A program made the translations under genes and the position numbers. 64,000 nt of DNA from Grammothele lineata (taxonomy: Eukaryota > Basidiomycota > Agaricomycetes > Polyporales > Polyporaceae): positions 248,001 to 312,000 of the forward strand of contig NDFF03000001.1 of the NCBI GenBank assembly GCA_002150815.3, in the 5' to 3' direction. Below the pieces are notes generated by a model. The model did not search any database and had not been told where the DNA came from. It was given only the letters and a program-made list of their open reading frames with translations. Below, one piece after another: positions 25,001 through 36,874 of the stretch (position 1 is its first letter; each line of letters opens with the position of its first letter).

Positions 25001-28000
25001 CCTCCAGGTAGAAGTTCTGTATCATGCCCAAACCCTGGACGTGGTCGTTGACAGCGTTGTGGTCGTGGCTAAAGAGTGCATGCAGCAACTCTTTGGATGC
25101 ATGAGGTTCCATCTGATGTTGCAAGAGCTCGGCGAGGTCCTTGCGTGACGGTCCGGATTCGACAACCCACTTGTTCACGTCCTTGTTGAGGCGCAACCGT
25201 TTGGTGTCCGGATTTGGGCTCGTGAATATCAGAGACGCCGAAGATTCTGTGACGGGAGCCGAAGCTCTAGAGGCGCCGGTAGCTGCCGCTCCAGGGCGCT
25301 TCAAACCAGCGCCAAGCTTACTAGGAAGGCGAGAGGTAGTCGCTTCGACGGGAGTCTCGGCGCGGGACTCGGGACGGGAGATGGAACCTTGAGGCAACTT
25401 GCGACGAACACCTCCGAGTTTGCTGGGTGGTGCGATCTTCTGCGGCTCCGCGGGAGGAGGAGAAGGATCTCGTGGTGGTGGGGAGATAGCTTTCGCAGCG
25501 GTAGTAGACTTGGTGGCTTTTGGCGCAGCTGTAGCGGGTACGGCCTTGGAGGCTGAGACAGCTGGAGCAGAACCGCGGGCAGCTTGGATAAGTGGAATGG
25601 CGGTTGACTTGGAGGCTGACTTGAGCGAGTTGGTCTGACTCATAACATGATCGAAGCCAGCACATGCAATCAGGGTAGGCAGCAAGGCTTGGGCGCCTTT
25701 CCTGACGTCTCCGTTACGATCGTCCAGACAGGAGACAACAGGTGCAGCCCAGGAACTGAGATCGAGGCCTGGTGTTGGTTCGTGACCCTTAAACCATTCA
25801 GCAATCCAATTCAGCAAGTTGGCACGTTGAAGAGGGTTGGGAGATTCAAGCGCTGTGGTGATCCCAGAGACCAATGGCTCAAAGCCTTCGCACGCGGTGA
25901 TAATGGCCGTCAAGGTTGTCAATGCTGCTGCGCGAATGGGAGCCTTCTGGTCGGCGAGGACGGTGGCGACAGGTACCACAAAGAACCGTGTCTGTTTCTC
26001 GAACGGTTTTCCCATACCGGTGGCGATTCGTGCAACAACGTCCAGCGCGAGGGTCTGCACAGCCTTATTCGCGTCAGTAACCCTCGCCTTCAGAACTTGC
26101 CCAATTTCGCCTGTAACAAACACCATTAACAACGACCCCCCCAGCTTGTATGCTATGAATTCAACGGAGCGATACGTACCCATAGAAGGCTTCAGCCGCT
26201 TGTTCGCGCCTTGGTCTAGAATCGCCTGCAGCGTCTCAAGAGCTTCCTTCTTCGTCTTCCAAGCATCACTCTTCGCATCAGCGAGAATGGTAGTTCCCTT
26301 CAACAAACCGTCGATTTCCACTCGAGGGAAAAGGTCGTCCAGGGGATCATTTGCAGAAGCGCCATTTTTACCTCCCGAGGTAGTCGTGGCGGCCATGCTG
26401 AGGACATCAGCAGAAGCACGGGTCGGCTCTGGGGCAGGCGAGCCCTCGACCTTGTCGAATTCGCCGTGAATCGTCGATAGGAGTTGGGGATTAAGGTCCT
26501 CGATCAGGTCCTTAATAGCTGGTGCCATGTTGAGCCAGAGCGACATGTGTTACTAGAGACCACTTACAAGACCCCGCAAACAACTTCACGGTCACTATCG
26601 TCTTGGTGGCGCTAGTCCGTACAGCTGCATTCGAGTTCTTCAGCGCCGTCTTCAGGAACTCAATGAGGTTGCGGAGTGAAAGCCCGGCGATTCCAAACTC
26701 GACCAAGGCTTGATTGATCCACATGAGAGCATCAGCTAGCACCTTCGGAGCCTTCAGCTTAGACAATGGATCATATGCTATGGCAGGGATTAAACAGAGA
26801 AATATATTCACGAACGAGTAGACATACCGTGGCCAAGAACGAACTGGAGTGACGTCTTTTCCGCATAGAGCAACAGTGTTTCGCCAGCTGGCTTCTTCAG
26901 CTTCATATCTCCTAGCTTCTCGCTGAGATGGGGTATGGAGAGCGCGGCAGAGGAACGACCAAAGGAGGGACAGTTATTCGCGAGGATACTCAAGATGCCG
27001 TACAGTTTGATGGAAACCTGAAGTTGAGCGTCAGACTGAGGGATGGATACAGTCACAGAGTAAGGCGTACTTGGAAGTTACTCTCACTCCATCCTTTCTT
27101 GCCCAAGGCTCGGACGATAACCTCTGAGTCAAGATCGTTGACGTTGTCCTCGACCCATGTCGTCATTTCCTCCAACGCCGCTAATCGAACCTTCCACGCA
27201 GAGTCGCTCAGATTAGCAGCAATATTATCCGGAATGAGTTCTGCAGCTAATGCTTCCGCGTCCTCGGGAGTATGCTTGTACTTGAACGTGTCCAAAGCGC
27301 CAGGCCCGGATGCCGCAGCACCCTTCCCAGGCTTCGAGGCGGCGGCTGCAAGGGGGAGTTTCTTCACTGCCGGCATAGCTGCGGGTGCACTACCACCTTC
27401 GCCTCCCGCGGGAGTGGGTTTCTTAGCCTGATGTGCGTGTTAGACGTGACTCAAATCGCCGATAGATAACCTACCATGAGACGAGCAGGCGGCTTTCTGA
27501 CAGGCTTCTCCTCAGATGGAGGTGGAATATTGTCAGAAGGAGTCGCCGGCAGATCAGCGGTCGGAGGTTGCTTGGCCGGGGGCATTTTCTTCTTAGGTGG
27601 CTCCTTTGCAGGGGGCGGGGCGGCTCGTTTTGGAGGGGGTCCCGAACCTGCTTTCGCTTTCACCTTCGCGTTATCAAAAGCCTCCTTAACCTTTGCCTTC
27701 CTAACATCTGCCAGGCCGTCCATTAGAGCATTAAGCGGCCGTTCTCCAACCATCTTCATCAGCGTGCCCAGACAGACGGCGGCTTCATTTCTCGCGCCTT
27801 CGAACGAGTCCTCCAAGAGAGACGCCAGGGCCTCTGACAACGGCTTGATCTGTGGAGCGGGGATGGCTGTGGGCGACGAAGAAAGGCATCGCGCGATGAA
27901 TTTCAAGGTGCCTTCCTTCACTTGCGGATTCTTGGAATTCAGCGCGGGAAGGGTATCCGGAAGGATATCGGCAAGATTTGTCTAGACGTCCTCCCATGAG

Positions 28001-29410
28001 CGCGAAAGTGCGCCGTAATCAAGAACGACGTACCGTCGCAAATATCGCGTCCAAGGCATTGCCGATTGCATCCGTCACGTTCGCCTTTCTTTCCTTCAGC
28101 CTCTCCAACATTGGTGGAACCACACTCTCGCGGTACTTCGCGAAGCCGGCCATTAACCCCTTCGCTAGACCCTCCAGACAATTGGCAGCAACCATCACGC
28201 AATTGATGTTCGCGTCTTTCTGTATGCATGTCGCGAGAGACCTTGACAATTCTCCTAGCTCTGCGGCCTCTGCAATCCTAGGCGTGGCATTTAGTAGCGC
28301 CAGGAGTTGATCTAAGACCTCCTTTCTGTCTTTCCACTTTGATGACTTGAGAGACGCCTGCATATTCTCTGGGAGCTTTGAGATAATATTGACCTCCTCG
28401 GCGAACATTCGTGGATCAGGCGGGGCTTCCGTAGTCCCATGCGGCTTCAGCATACGACCCTTGCGCGCGTATGAACACATACCTTCTTCCGGGGGAGCTC
28501 CCGCTTCAGCATCTTCTCCAGCTTCAGCAGCCACCTCGGCTTCCCTTGCACCGTTCCTGGTCAACCTTTCCGGTTTAACGCTCCCCCTACCTTTGCCCTC
28601 CTTCTCTAGACCCTCGAACGCCTCCTTCAGCTCCTTCACCTGGACAGGTTTGAGGTCGTTGAGGAAGGACTCAATAGCAGGACCAATGTACTGATAGAGA
28701 ACATGAGCTAATTGCGTCCCCTCAGCCCGCACTGTCTTGTCGGAATGCGCAAAGATTTTTGGAAGAGCTTTCAGCACCGGTGGTGGTGGCACTACGCTCG
28801 TGCCGAAAAGTCTGGCGCGGGATATTGGCTGAACGGTTCGATGTGATCGCCTTCTACATGAGGACGCACCTGACAATCTCCTTGATTGCGACTACACAAC
28901 CCGCAACTGTCTTTGGCTGCTTCGCGCCCAATCCAGGCAAGATGTTTTCCTACATCATGAACAGTGAGACGTGCAGAGGTTCGGAGCAACTGAGCGACGA
29001 ACCACGACACCAGCGGCGCCATTCTCCACCTCCACGTACTGCAGAGCAAGTTCTGTAGCCTGCGCTTTCGTCCCGGCGCGCGTAGAACCAAAGCACTTAT
29101 CCACCAATGCAGGAACCACAACTTCTCGTGTGCGAGCAGCATTCTCCCCAGCGAACTTGACGAAGGCTACCAAGCATTCGAGACCCTTTTCCTGGGCGAC
29201 AGCATTGGCATCCGTGGCAATCTTCTTGAGGGTGTCGGGGTTGTTGACATACGGCTTGAAGGCAGGGTCGGAGTCCGAGGCCGTATTCTGGAAGGTCTTT
29301 ACAAGGGATTCGTAGGCACTGACGCGGGCCTTCCAGTTCTTGTGCGCGAGCCGGTCAGAGATGAGAATTAAATCGAAGTTCTCCTCTGGGGGCGGCGGCC
29401 CGTCCTCCAT
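22052..29410 (-). CDS. XMAP215/Dis1/Stu2-family microtubule polymerase, multi-TOG
   Basis: TOG-domain protein that binds tubulin and speeds plus-end growth at spindle poles and microtubule tips. Starts at 29410 (MEDGPPPPEENFDLILISDR). Reading leftwards, HEAT-like TOG blocks appear at about 29350-28690 (LAHKNWKARVSAYESLVKTF), 28390-27700 (SLKSSKWKDRKEVLDQLLAL), 27290-26540 (NLSDSAWKVRLAALEEMTTW), 26330-25640 (KSDAWKTKKEALETLQAIL) and 25170-24370, each with the Trp-Lys-x-Arg/Lys signature or helical HEAT pairs. Lys/Pro/Ala- and Ser/Pro-rich linkers lie between (27650-27370, 25640-25200, 24370-23950). The C-terminal domain (about 23890-22440) has TISSILSNDPTRSVEALKKI and LHHYLKAYPHKKPKVDKILE, as in chTOG. 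It ends NGVRSTTS. Estimated 2,000-2,200 residues over many short introns, close to animal chTOG in length and much longer than yeast Stu2 or S. pombe Alp14, which carry two TOG domains. Confidence 0.92.
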
Positions 29411-31309
29411 GACGGGAGTGAGTGTATGAGATCGAGAGAGTAGCGGCGCGATTGTTCAGAATCGCGTGAACTTGCACGCGGCGGCCTGAACGGGCGCCTA
29501 AAATATCACTCAACTCCGACGTGACTCAGAGCAGAATGGTTCATGCTCCGACAATCAGTGGTCCCTCGGAGTTCCAACACGAGCACGTCCAAGTTCATGA
29601 AGCCATGACGAAACCACATTGAACTTCGCACCCAACACTCTAGACCTGCCTCTGCTGTCTCTCCCACGCTCGTGCACGTAACCGACTTGATCCTTTTCGT
29701 CAAGTTGGATTTCCTCGGATGAATGCGCATTCCACAAACACAGTGTTGCACCAAGATCAGCTTTCGCCAGCCTCTCGGCCCTTCGAGGTGACCAATCCAA
29801 GACGGATCAGTGCAGCGTTGGTCTTAGTACCCTGGTCTGGGCCCTTATGTTCTAGCAATTCTAGCGCGACAATGCATCGATAGCGCGTACCTATTTGCAT
29901 TGGGTCAGATAAGATTATGAAGGTCCGAACCACGCTCCAAGACGGTCTACTGCTTCTTGCGCAGATCGCGCAGCCTTCCCCGAAGAGTATGCTCCCCTAC
30001 CCGGGGCCTAGCCTGGTCAGTGGCCAGCCCGATTCCCGAGGTGTTGTTTGTCCTTGTGACGGCCTAACGGACCCGCTACAGTAACCCTTGCTTGCATAGT
30101 CTCCGCTGCGCCGGAACCCTTCTTCCCGTTCAATTGCGCCCACAAGTCGATTGGGTAGCTTGTCCAGCTATGTCGACGGCGCTCTCGCCCCCCACGTGTG
30201 GGTGCAGATCGTTGCTGTGTAGTCACCGGACTTATTCCTGGAACTATGGCCTCTCTTTACGGGCCGTCCGGAGGCGAAACTCAGCATGGAATTAACTCGC
30301 TACCTCGTAGAAAGTTCGCCTGACCCCGCTGTTCGTCGTCCCGAAGCCTCATGTTCTGCGTGTGGTCGACCTTCCACCCTTTGCCCAGTTAGAGTATATC
30401 TGGGGCCGTCGAGCTCTGCCTTCTGGCCGCTGTAACCCTATCACCATGTACGGATGCTCTTCATACAGCCAGCATTTTGTCGCAATACAGCGAATGCCCT
30501 GTCTGCTCCGCACCTCCGTTCGGGGCGCAGTGTCAATTCACCCTATCCCGCGACCCATCTCTGTCGTAATCTGCGACGTCTATGGCCAGCGGTGCAGGCA
30601 AATATCAATTGCAAGCCGTGGTCTTCCATACGGACAACTTCAGCGCAACATGTGTACGACGTCGAAAGAGACAATCGAGCAATCCCCAGCTTCTTGCAAT
30701 TCTGACGCTGCATGAAACAGACAGGGAGGGGGCAAAAACAGAAGAACAGGTAGAAGCGCCTCCGGGGGCAAAACGCTCGACGTTTTGTTAGTGAAGTATA
30801 AACAAAGAATAATGTGTACAATGGGTGAGACTGCGCTATTATGGATTATACTGTATGGCATACGTAACTATAATGCATGGTGTGAGGAGCTTGCTGGGAA
30901 TACATAATGTATGTGCATGACGAAGAGGACAGTGCGACGAGCGAACGTGTGACAAGACGAAGCAGCAAGGGGAACAAATGGGTAGCAAATGGATCGTAGC
31001 CTATTTTGCGACTAGAAGGGCCGTATTCTAACTGACAGCGACGATAAATGGCGTGGGACGAGCAACATGAACATAAACGATATGTAGCAGTAGCGAGTAG
31101 CAAAGGAATTAAGATTGTACCTGGCACATTAAAGACGAGTACTGTGCGTGAAAATAGGATCGAATAAGATAGTAGTCCGACGGATGGAGGCACGGCCTCT
31201 GCACAAGGCCTGGACGGTCCCGCCGTGGCGGATAGTCTTTTGGGGCGAATAGGGCACACACGCGCACGACGGGGCCAGCGGGCAGGCGGAAAGTGACGCG
31301 TGAGAGAAC
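29411..31309. other. Intergenic region, no gene recognised
   Basis: About 1.9 kb. The left part should hold the XMAP215 promoter and the right part the 3' UTR of the 31.3 kb gene, which is AT-richer. A plus-strand frame at 30362-30715 has no recognisable motif and no supporting splice sites. I see nothing else that can be supported. Confidence 0.4.
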
Positions 31310-31924
31310 TCATGCCCGCTCGAGCTTGAACGCGACACGGGTGTCGCCAGCGGCGCGGAAAAGCTGGCGGTAGTGGGAAGCCCCGAAGATGTCCACAAGC
31401 GCAGCTTCGTGGCTCGCCACCCACTCGACAGGCGGCAATCCACGGATGGTCCGGTATACGCCCTGGGTCTCCTGCTCCTCCTTGACAAGGACGACCATGC
31501 CCGTGAGTAGGCACTGGAGGAGGTGGAGGAGGTCCGCCACAGCCGGGACGGTATGCCGCAGCCCGGGGAAGAGCGCGGAGTGGAAGACCATCTCCCACTG
31601 TACGCGCCGTTCGCGGGAGAAGAACGAAGAGGCGTTCACCGGGATCTGCAGTCGCATGTTGGGACTCCGGGGAAGGCCTCGCGAGGACCGGTAGGGTGAC
31701 GGGCACTCGATGTCGAAGAGAAGCCGAGAGTCCAAGGGTGTCATATCCCGCCAACCATGCTCCTCGACCAGCTTCGTCCGGATAGATTGCAGCCAGCGAC
31801 GGGCCCTCGCATAGTTCGTGCCCAGGGCTTCCGCGGTGGTGAGAGGGATGCCGGTTCTCCGCGCCCACTCGTCCATGGAGGCGACATCATTGCTGAAAAC
31901 CAACTGTGGCGGCGGGCTGGACAT
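31310..31924 (-). CDS. Unrecognised protein
   Basis: I do not recognise this family. From ATG 31924 the product is about 204 residues, with even amino-acid use and no low complexity, starting MSSPPPQLVFSNDVASMDEW and ending AFKLERA. Stretches such as GIPLTTAEALGTNYARARRW and VADLLHLLQCLLTGMVVLVK look like an ordered helical protein. A canonical intron (GTGAGT..CACAG, 32070-32008, 63 nt) lies just upstream. Its length is a multiple of three and the frame stays open on both sides, so the coding region could begin as far up as 32374, or the intron could be in the 5' UTR. The overlapping longer frame at 30846-31868 on the same strand is rich in Pro/Arg/Gly/His and is judged a shadow. Confidence 0.6.
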   Translation of the reverse strand: MSSPPPQLVFSNDVASMDEWARRTGIPLTTAEALGTNYARARRWLQSIRTKLVEEHGWRDMTPLDSRLLFDIECPSPYRSSRGLPRSPNMRLQIPVNASSFFSRERRVQWEMVFHSALFPGLRHTVPAVADLLHLLQCLLTGMVVLVKEEQETQGVYRTIRGLPPVEWVASHEAALVDIFGASHYRQLFRAAGDTRVAFKLERA

Positions 31925-33609
31925 GATGGCAAGTCGCTTTTGAGCGCGCGGAAGGCGGGGGATGTCGCGGACGACGCGAAGGGGAAGCGGGCGACGCTGG
32001 ACGTGGACTGTGTACATTGGGGACAGGGATGGGCTTGGTCGTCGCGCGACATATAAACGGAAGGACTCACCCTGGAATGACAAGGGACGGAGCCTGCCTG
32101 CCTCCAGCAAGTACAAGTGTGGATCAGAGAAGCTTGTGCGCCCGAACGACAAACACGTTGAGCACAGCTGGATAGGAGGCGGGGGAGCCGGCGTATGTCG
32201 GGCGGAGATGGGGGGAGGAGAAAAACATAGCGTCGTGCGTCGGGCCTTTTGAAGGGCGGGCGATGCGCCGAGACAGCTGAAATTGGGCCTGGCGATCGCC
32301 ACGGAGAGCGGCCCCCAGCGGGTTCGGGCGACATTCCGACGCGGCAAAGACGCGAAACGTGTTTCGATGAGCAAGAGTCTGCGCTATTTGGACATCCCTC
32401 CTGCCACTTTCGCCCCAATTGCTCTCTTCCCACTCTCCGCTCCCAGGCTAATCCGTCCTCCTCTGCCGGCCCTGGGGCCCTTTCTCCCGCTCCTGCCCGT
32501 TCGGGCACAAGGTCCTGCCCCATCCAGCCACCCTTCCTGGCGAAAACCGGGACCGAGCGGACGCGATGGAGACGGCGGCCCTGGGAGACCGCCGCGCGCT
32601 CTCCAGGCCCGCGACTCACGCTAATATCCCGCCCTGGCGGCTATCTCCCCACCGACGCGCGACCGCCTCGCCCGCCGCCAGGGAGACCGCTGGACCCAGG
32701 TCCCTCAGTACTGACGAAAAGCGATGTATGATGCGTGGGCGTGCGGCCGCGCCTTTGCCGCACAACACGCCGCAGAGGGACGGAGTGGGCGTGGTGGGTG
32801 CCGTCTGTGGCGAGCATCGTACCGATCTTACAGCACCCGCGGCGCCCGACCCCAAAGCGGTGAAGGGTATTCAACTGGCCATATGTTGGCCCAGACGGCT
32901 CCGCGGCCGCCCTCGCGAACCTCAGCGTCTAGAGCGCCGACAGTTGTTCATCTCCTGGAGACCGATTGCTCCGTCTTTGCTGGGCCCCAGGCTGCGCGCG
33001 GGTAACAAAGGGTCGCCTGCATGGGTAAACCACCGAAGACAACAACGTCATGGTCGGCTCGTTCAATCTTCTCGCTTAGTTCGCCCGCCCGAACATCGTC
33101 CCCGCTCTGGAGCTGTCGCGAGCCTACACGGATCCGGGGCATTCCGCGCCACTGTTCTGCAACCGCGGGAAAATGCTCTGTGTTTAGATCGTTCAGCGAA
33201 AGGGCATAAACCGATACATCAGTGCGCTGCGGGCCACAAGGTGTGCGTATGTCGTGGTGTTATCCGGATATGTCTAATTCAGGTTTGAAGGCGACTCTAG
33301 CTCCGAAAATTGCTGGCGCCGTCAACGTTGAGACTGACAGCGTTGGCGCATTTACGTGAGAGTGGTTCAAATCACTTCATGATGCATGGAATCAGGCGGA
33401 GTTGCATAAAGTTGCCCATGGTGATATGGTGATGCAAAACTAAAATGAGCTTGTTTATATGGGGAAATGATAAGTTTGGCGATCGGGACTCGCACGTCGG
33501 ATGCGAGGTTCGCGGGTTTATATTATTGAGAGCCGGCCAGTTTGGCGGACCCGTCAACGCAACTAACTCATCAAGCTCTAGTGGATAGTATCAATCTTTA
33601 AGTGCAGAC
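31925..33609. other. Intergenic region with promoter of the 31.3 kb gene
   Basis: About 1.7 kb. Apart from the possible 5' intron at 32008-32070 and a possible upstream coding extension to 32374, no coding exon is supported. The open frames near 32250-33290 are GC-driven and unrecognised. Confidence 0.4.
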
Positions 33610-33878
33610 TCACATTGAGGAAAACGCTGAGCAAACGAGAGAATATTTGCGAGAGTCGTCCGAAAATGCATGTGCCCCTGCAAAAACGTCTCCTGTCCAC
33701 GTAGCAGAGATGTCTATGTCGGAGCCGTCCATTGCTGAGCTTCCTGTCCTTGAAGGTACAATAGCTGCGTAAGGAGCTATCGGGTGGACGCCGCGGACCA
33801 TTTGGGTGATGCCGCTGAACAAGATGGCTCACTTCGAAGAAGGCATCCGAGCCCTTCGCGGGGACCAGTCGGAGCCAT
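33610..33878 (-). CDS. Possible small two-exon hypothetical protein
   Basis: Weak candidate. An ATG at 33878 (MAPTGPREGLGCLLR) runs to a GTGAGC donor; splicing to an acceptor ending TACGCAG, with an intron of about 65 nt, keeps the frame and gives TIVPSRTGSSAMDGSDIDIS, then ATWTGDVFAGAHAFSDDSRK, stopping at 33610. The product is about 75 residues, with no known motif. It lies between the 31.3 kb gene and eIF2B alpha, head to head with the latter. The evidence is only the frame-preserving intron and the balanced composition. Confidence 0.25.
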
Positions 33879-34123
33879 GAACGAGGCACGATCGATCGAG
33901 ATACGTCAAACTTCAATTCTGTGTCACGGGATCGCGTCAAGTCGCGCTCGGCACGTGAGAGCCGAGTCACTGCGGCCGAATTTGCTTCATCGTCTGCACT
34001 ATCTGCTCTTGTCCTCCACCACCCCCATCCTCTCATAATACATCCTCCCGACGTTCTCGCTCGGGCTCTTGTATCCCGCAATACTTATTGAGCCAATTAC
34101 TGCAGAAGACCTACCGCTGCATC

Positions 34124-35594
34124 ATGTCTGAAGCTACGCAGAAGAAAGACTTCGACATCTATGCTACTTTTCAGCAATTTCTGCTAGACGACGAAGTGCG
34201 CGTCTCACTTTGGGGACCACACAAGCCTCTAGGCTAATGTTTCCGTTAAGATATCTCCTCCGCTGGCGGCCATCCTGTCATTGGCTGAGGCGATCGTTAT
34301 GTCGAATGGTACGTACGCGCCACGTTCTCGAGAGAACCACCCCGTGTCAACGTGGATAGTCTGAAGCCGGTACGATGTTCGAGCTTGTCCAAGCTCTTAA
34401 TGATGGCGCGGAAGAACTGAAGAGACGCTCTCGAAACCCGATCAGCCTCAATGCCGGCTGTGAGCTCTTCATCGCTTTCGTTACCCTGTTCCCCCACGAG
34501 TCGGACGTGAGTTCCTCCTCAGTTGGCGAGAGGCCATATGCCTATCGATGCTGACGACGTTCCGGGAAGAACTTCGCGGAATTGAAGAAGGAGTTAGAAC
34601 ATCAGGGTCGCAAATATGCTCGGGAGGCGATATCCTTCCGCGATAAAATCGCTGAACTAGCTCTCGGCTTCATCAAGGACGACTCCGTAGTGCGTGTGCT
34701 CTCCTCTATATCGTGTCTCGATGCTTATCGGCCCGCGGGAACAGATCCTCACGCACTCGTGTTCGCGTGTGGTGCTGAAAGCACTGCTCCATGCACACAA
34801 GACGAAACGAATTTCCGTATATGTGACAGAATCTCGACCTAGAGGTTTAGGGTGGGCTTAAGGTGGTTTCTCACTGGAAGAGCGGCATGTTCATAATGTC
34901 TCTCCCTTCCCCTTTGCCCAGGCTGACCACCTACGAAAATTTAACCGCGGCGGGTATTCCTTGCACCGTGGTGTTGGACTCTGCCGTCGCATACGTCATG
35001 GACCGAGTTGACTTTGTTCTGGTCGGTTCTGAGGCGGTTGTCGAAAGTGGTGGCTTAATCAATTACGTCGGAAGCAGCCAGATGGCTATCATCGCCAAGG
35101 CGTCAAACAAGCCGTTTTACGCGCTAGCGGAGAGGTGAGCAACACGCAGCACGTCTTCGGAAAAGGCGAGTCCGGTGGCTGACATTCCAAACCGGCTATG
35201 CAGCTACAAATTCCATCGTCTGTTCCCGCTATCGCAGTATGATCTTCCGACACACAACCCGAGCATCCTATCGTTCCCAACTCCGACAGGGCCGTCAGCT
35301 GGTAGGGATGGGGTGTCCGGTAGTGCCAGGGAAGGCGCCGCGACAGGTCACTCAGCCGGAACGGGATCTTCACCGTCAAGCGCGGAACGGGCGATGACCC
35401 AGGAACAGATAACGAAGAACCCTGGGGTGGACTACACACGGTGAGCAGGTTGGAGTTTAATATCAGGCCGTGCAGTCGGCGGCTGACCGGAGGGAATACA
35501 CAGCCCGGACCTGATTTCTCTGGTGTTCTCTGACGTGGGGATACTGACACCAGAGGGCGTAAGCCAATATCTGGTGGGCATGTTCGCCGGGTGA
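34124..35594 (+). CDS. GCN3: Translation initiation factor eIF2B subunit alpha (Gcn3)
   Basis: Regulatory subunit of the eIF2 guanine-nucleotide exchange factor; it senses phosphorylated eIF2 in the general amino-acid control response. Start at 34124 (MSEATQKKDFDIYATFQQFL). Exons read SPPLAAILSLAEAIV, TMFELVQALNDGAEELKRRS, LNAGCELFIAFVTLFPHESD, KLELEHQGR-like KKELEHQGRKYAREAI, ISVYVTESRPRGLG, the Rossmann-like core GIPCTVVLDSAVAYVMDRVD and VLVGSEAVVESGGLINYVGS, then SYKFHRLFPLSQYDLP and DLISLVFSDVGILTPEGVSQ, ending YLVGMFAG. The C-terminal core is interrupted by a Ser/Gly/Ala-rich insert of about 30-35 residues (about 35290-35400), where animal eIF2B alpha has a shorter linker. At least seven short introns; about 330 residues, a little longer than the usual 305. 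Confidence 0.93.
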
Positions 35595-36874
35595 GGGGTG
35601 TCGGAGGTTGGAACGAGATCTGTGATAAGGTTTGCGATAAGCTTTGGCCAAGTTGCAACGCAATCACGGGATTGCGCCAATGCAATATTTCTCCGCCCAC
35701 GTGCTCGATCACTTCCGACACCATGCCTGTGCAGTGCGGACGCGGCTGAGCGAGTCTGAGAGCCCCTCAGGCTGCCAGTGCGAGCCCCTACCGCCGGCCG
35801 ACGGCGGGCGTTCGTTGAGCGTCATGCATCGTGCGACACTCAGCCGCCGATGACGACGTTGTAGCAGCGGGACGTCCGGCGGCAGACAGGCTCGACCCGG
35901 CACCCGTCTGCGCTGCCTCTGTCTCGCTGCGAAAACGCTCTCCCCGCCGGTTTTCTTTGCTCCCGTCCCTTGGCCTCACCTGCCTTGCTCTCGTCCGACG
36001 GGCGGCCCGACGCTCGCCACCGTCGCGGGGGCCGCCCCTCCCGCTCGCAAGGCGGTATCGATTGCCATCTCGATTTCCTCGCACGCTCCTCCAATGTCAG
36101 TCGTCTTCCTCCATCCTCCTCTCGACGCCAACGGCGTATCAGCTTGACGTACTTGCCCTCGTTGCGTGCGATCGGCCCCTGTCGGTATCTGGCTCTCGCC
36201 CGCGGCCGCGGTGGGCGGCTGCTGCTTCTTTCTAGATCTCCATCCGATTGCAATTGGTTTTGGTCCCGCCCGAGAAGCATCGCTCGTGGGCTGGTCTTTC
36301 CCGTTATGCCGCCCGCAGCCAGCTTACCAGTACCTGTCGCGAGGCATCTCTTACTAGCTAGAAGCCCGCTTTTGGCCACCCGCCGTGCATAAGCACCTAT
36401 CGCTACCATCGGCGTCGAGGCGCTCGCATTACAGTCCTCGTATCCGCTCCCGTTTTCGCCCCAATCCTAGTTCTATGTTCGATTAACGTTTTAGCTTTAG
36501 TGTGCCACGGGCAAAATCTGTCCTGATCGTTTACCCATCGAACCAGCGTCGCTCGCCCTGAGGACCTGCTTTGTGGCCCGCGCCTGGCGTTTGGTCCTAG
36601 GCCCCCGCCTCGTCCGCATGTTCTCTCGACGACATCTTGATACGTCCCTCCAGAGAGGCATTCCGCAATCTCTTGCGGAGCGGCCCGATACGCTGATGCT
36701 ATCGGCCTCCGTGGTCTTTCTGTCTGCCACCTCTCTGCGAACATGCCCGGATCTTTTGTTGGACCCTCGCCTCTACCTATATAACGCCCTCCACCCTTTC
36801 GCTCCTTCCACAACCACAGCTCCTCCTTCGCTTTTCCTGTACATAGTCCCTTCTCCCTCCTCTCCCGCACAAAC
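35595..36874. other. Intergenic / promoter region
   Basis: About 1.3 kb between eIF2B alpha and the small cysteine-rich gene, both on the plus strand. It is C/T-rich on its right half, consistent with a promoter and leader. Long minus-strand frames (35840-36409, 36403-36876) are Arg-rich and unrecognised and are not called. Confidence 0.4.
36778..36784 (+). promoter_or_regulatory. TATA box of the small cysteine-rich gene
   Basis: TATATAA is followed by about 90 bases of strongly pyrimidine-rich leader and then the ATG at 36875. The match to standard fungal promoter layout supports the gene model downstream. Confidence 0.55.

Noticed and set aside
30846..31868. 340-codon minus-strand open frame
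   Set aside because: It overlaps the 31.3 kb gene in another frame and is dominated by Pro/Arg/Gly/His from GC-rich DNA; the alternative frame has normal composition.
33290..33385. tRNA-like T-arm GTGGTTCAAATCAC
   Set aside because: No matching A box, acceptor stem or anticodon arm could be folded at the proper distance.
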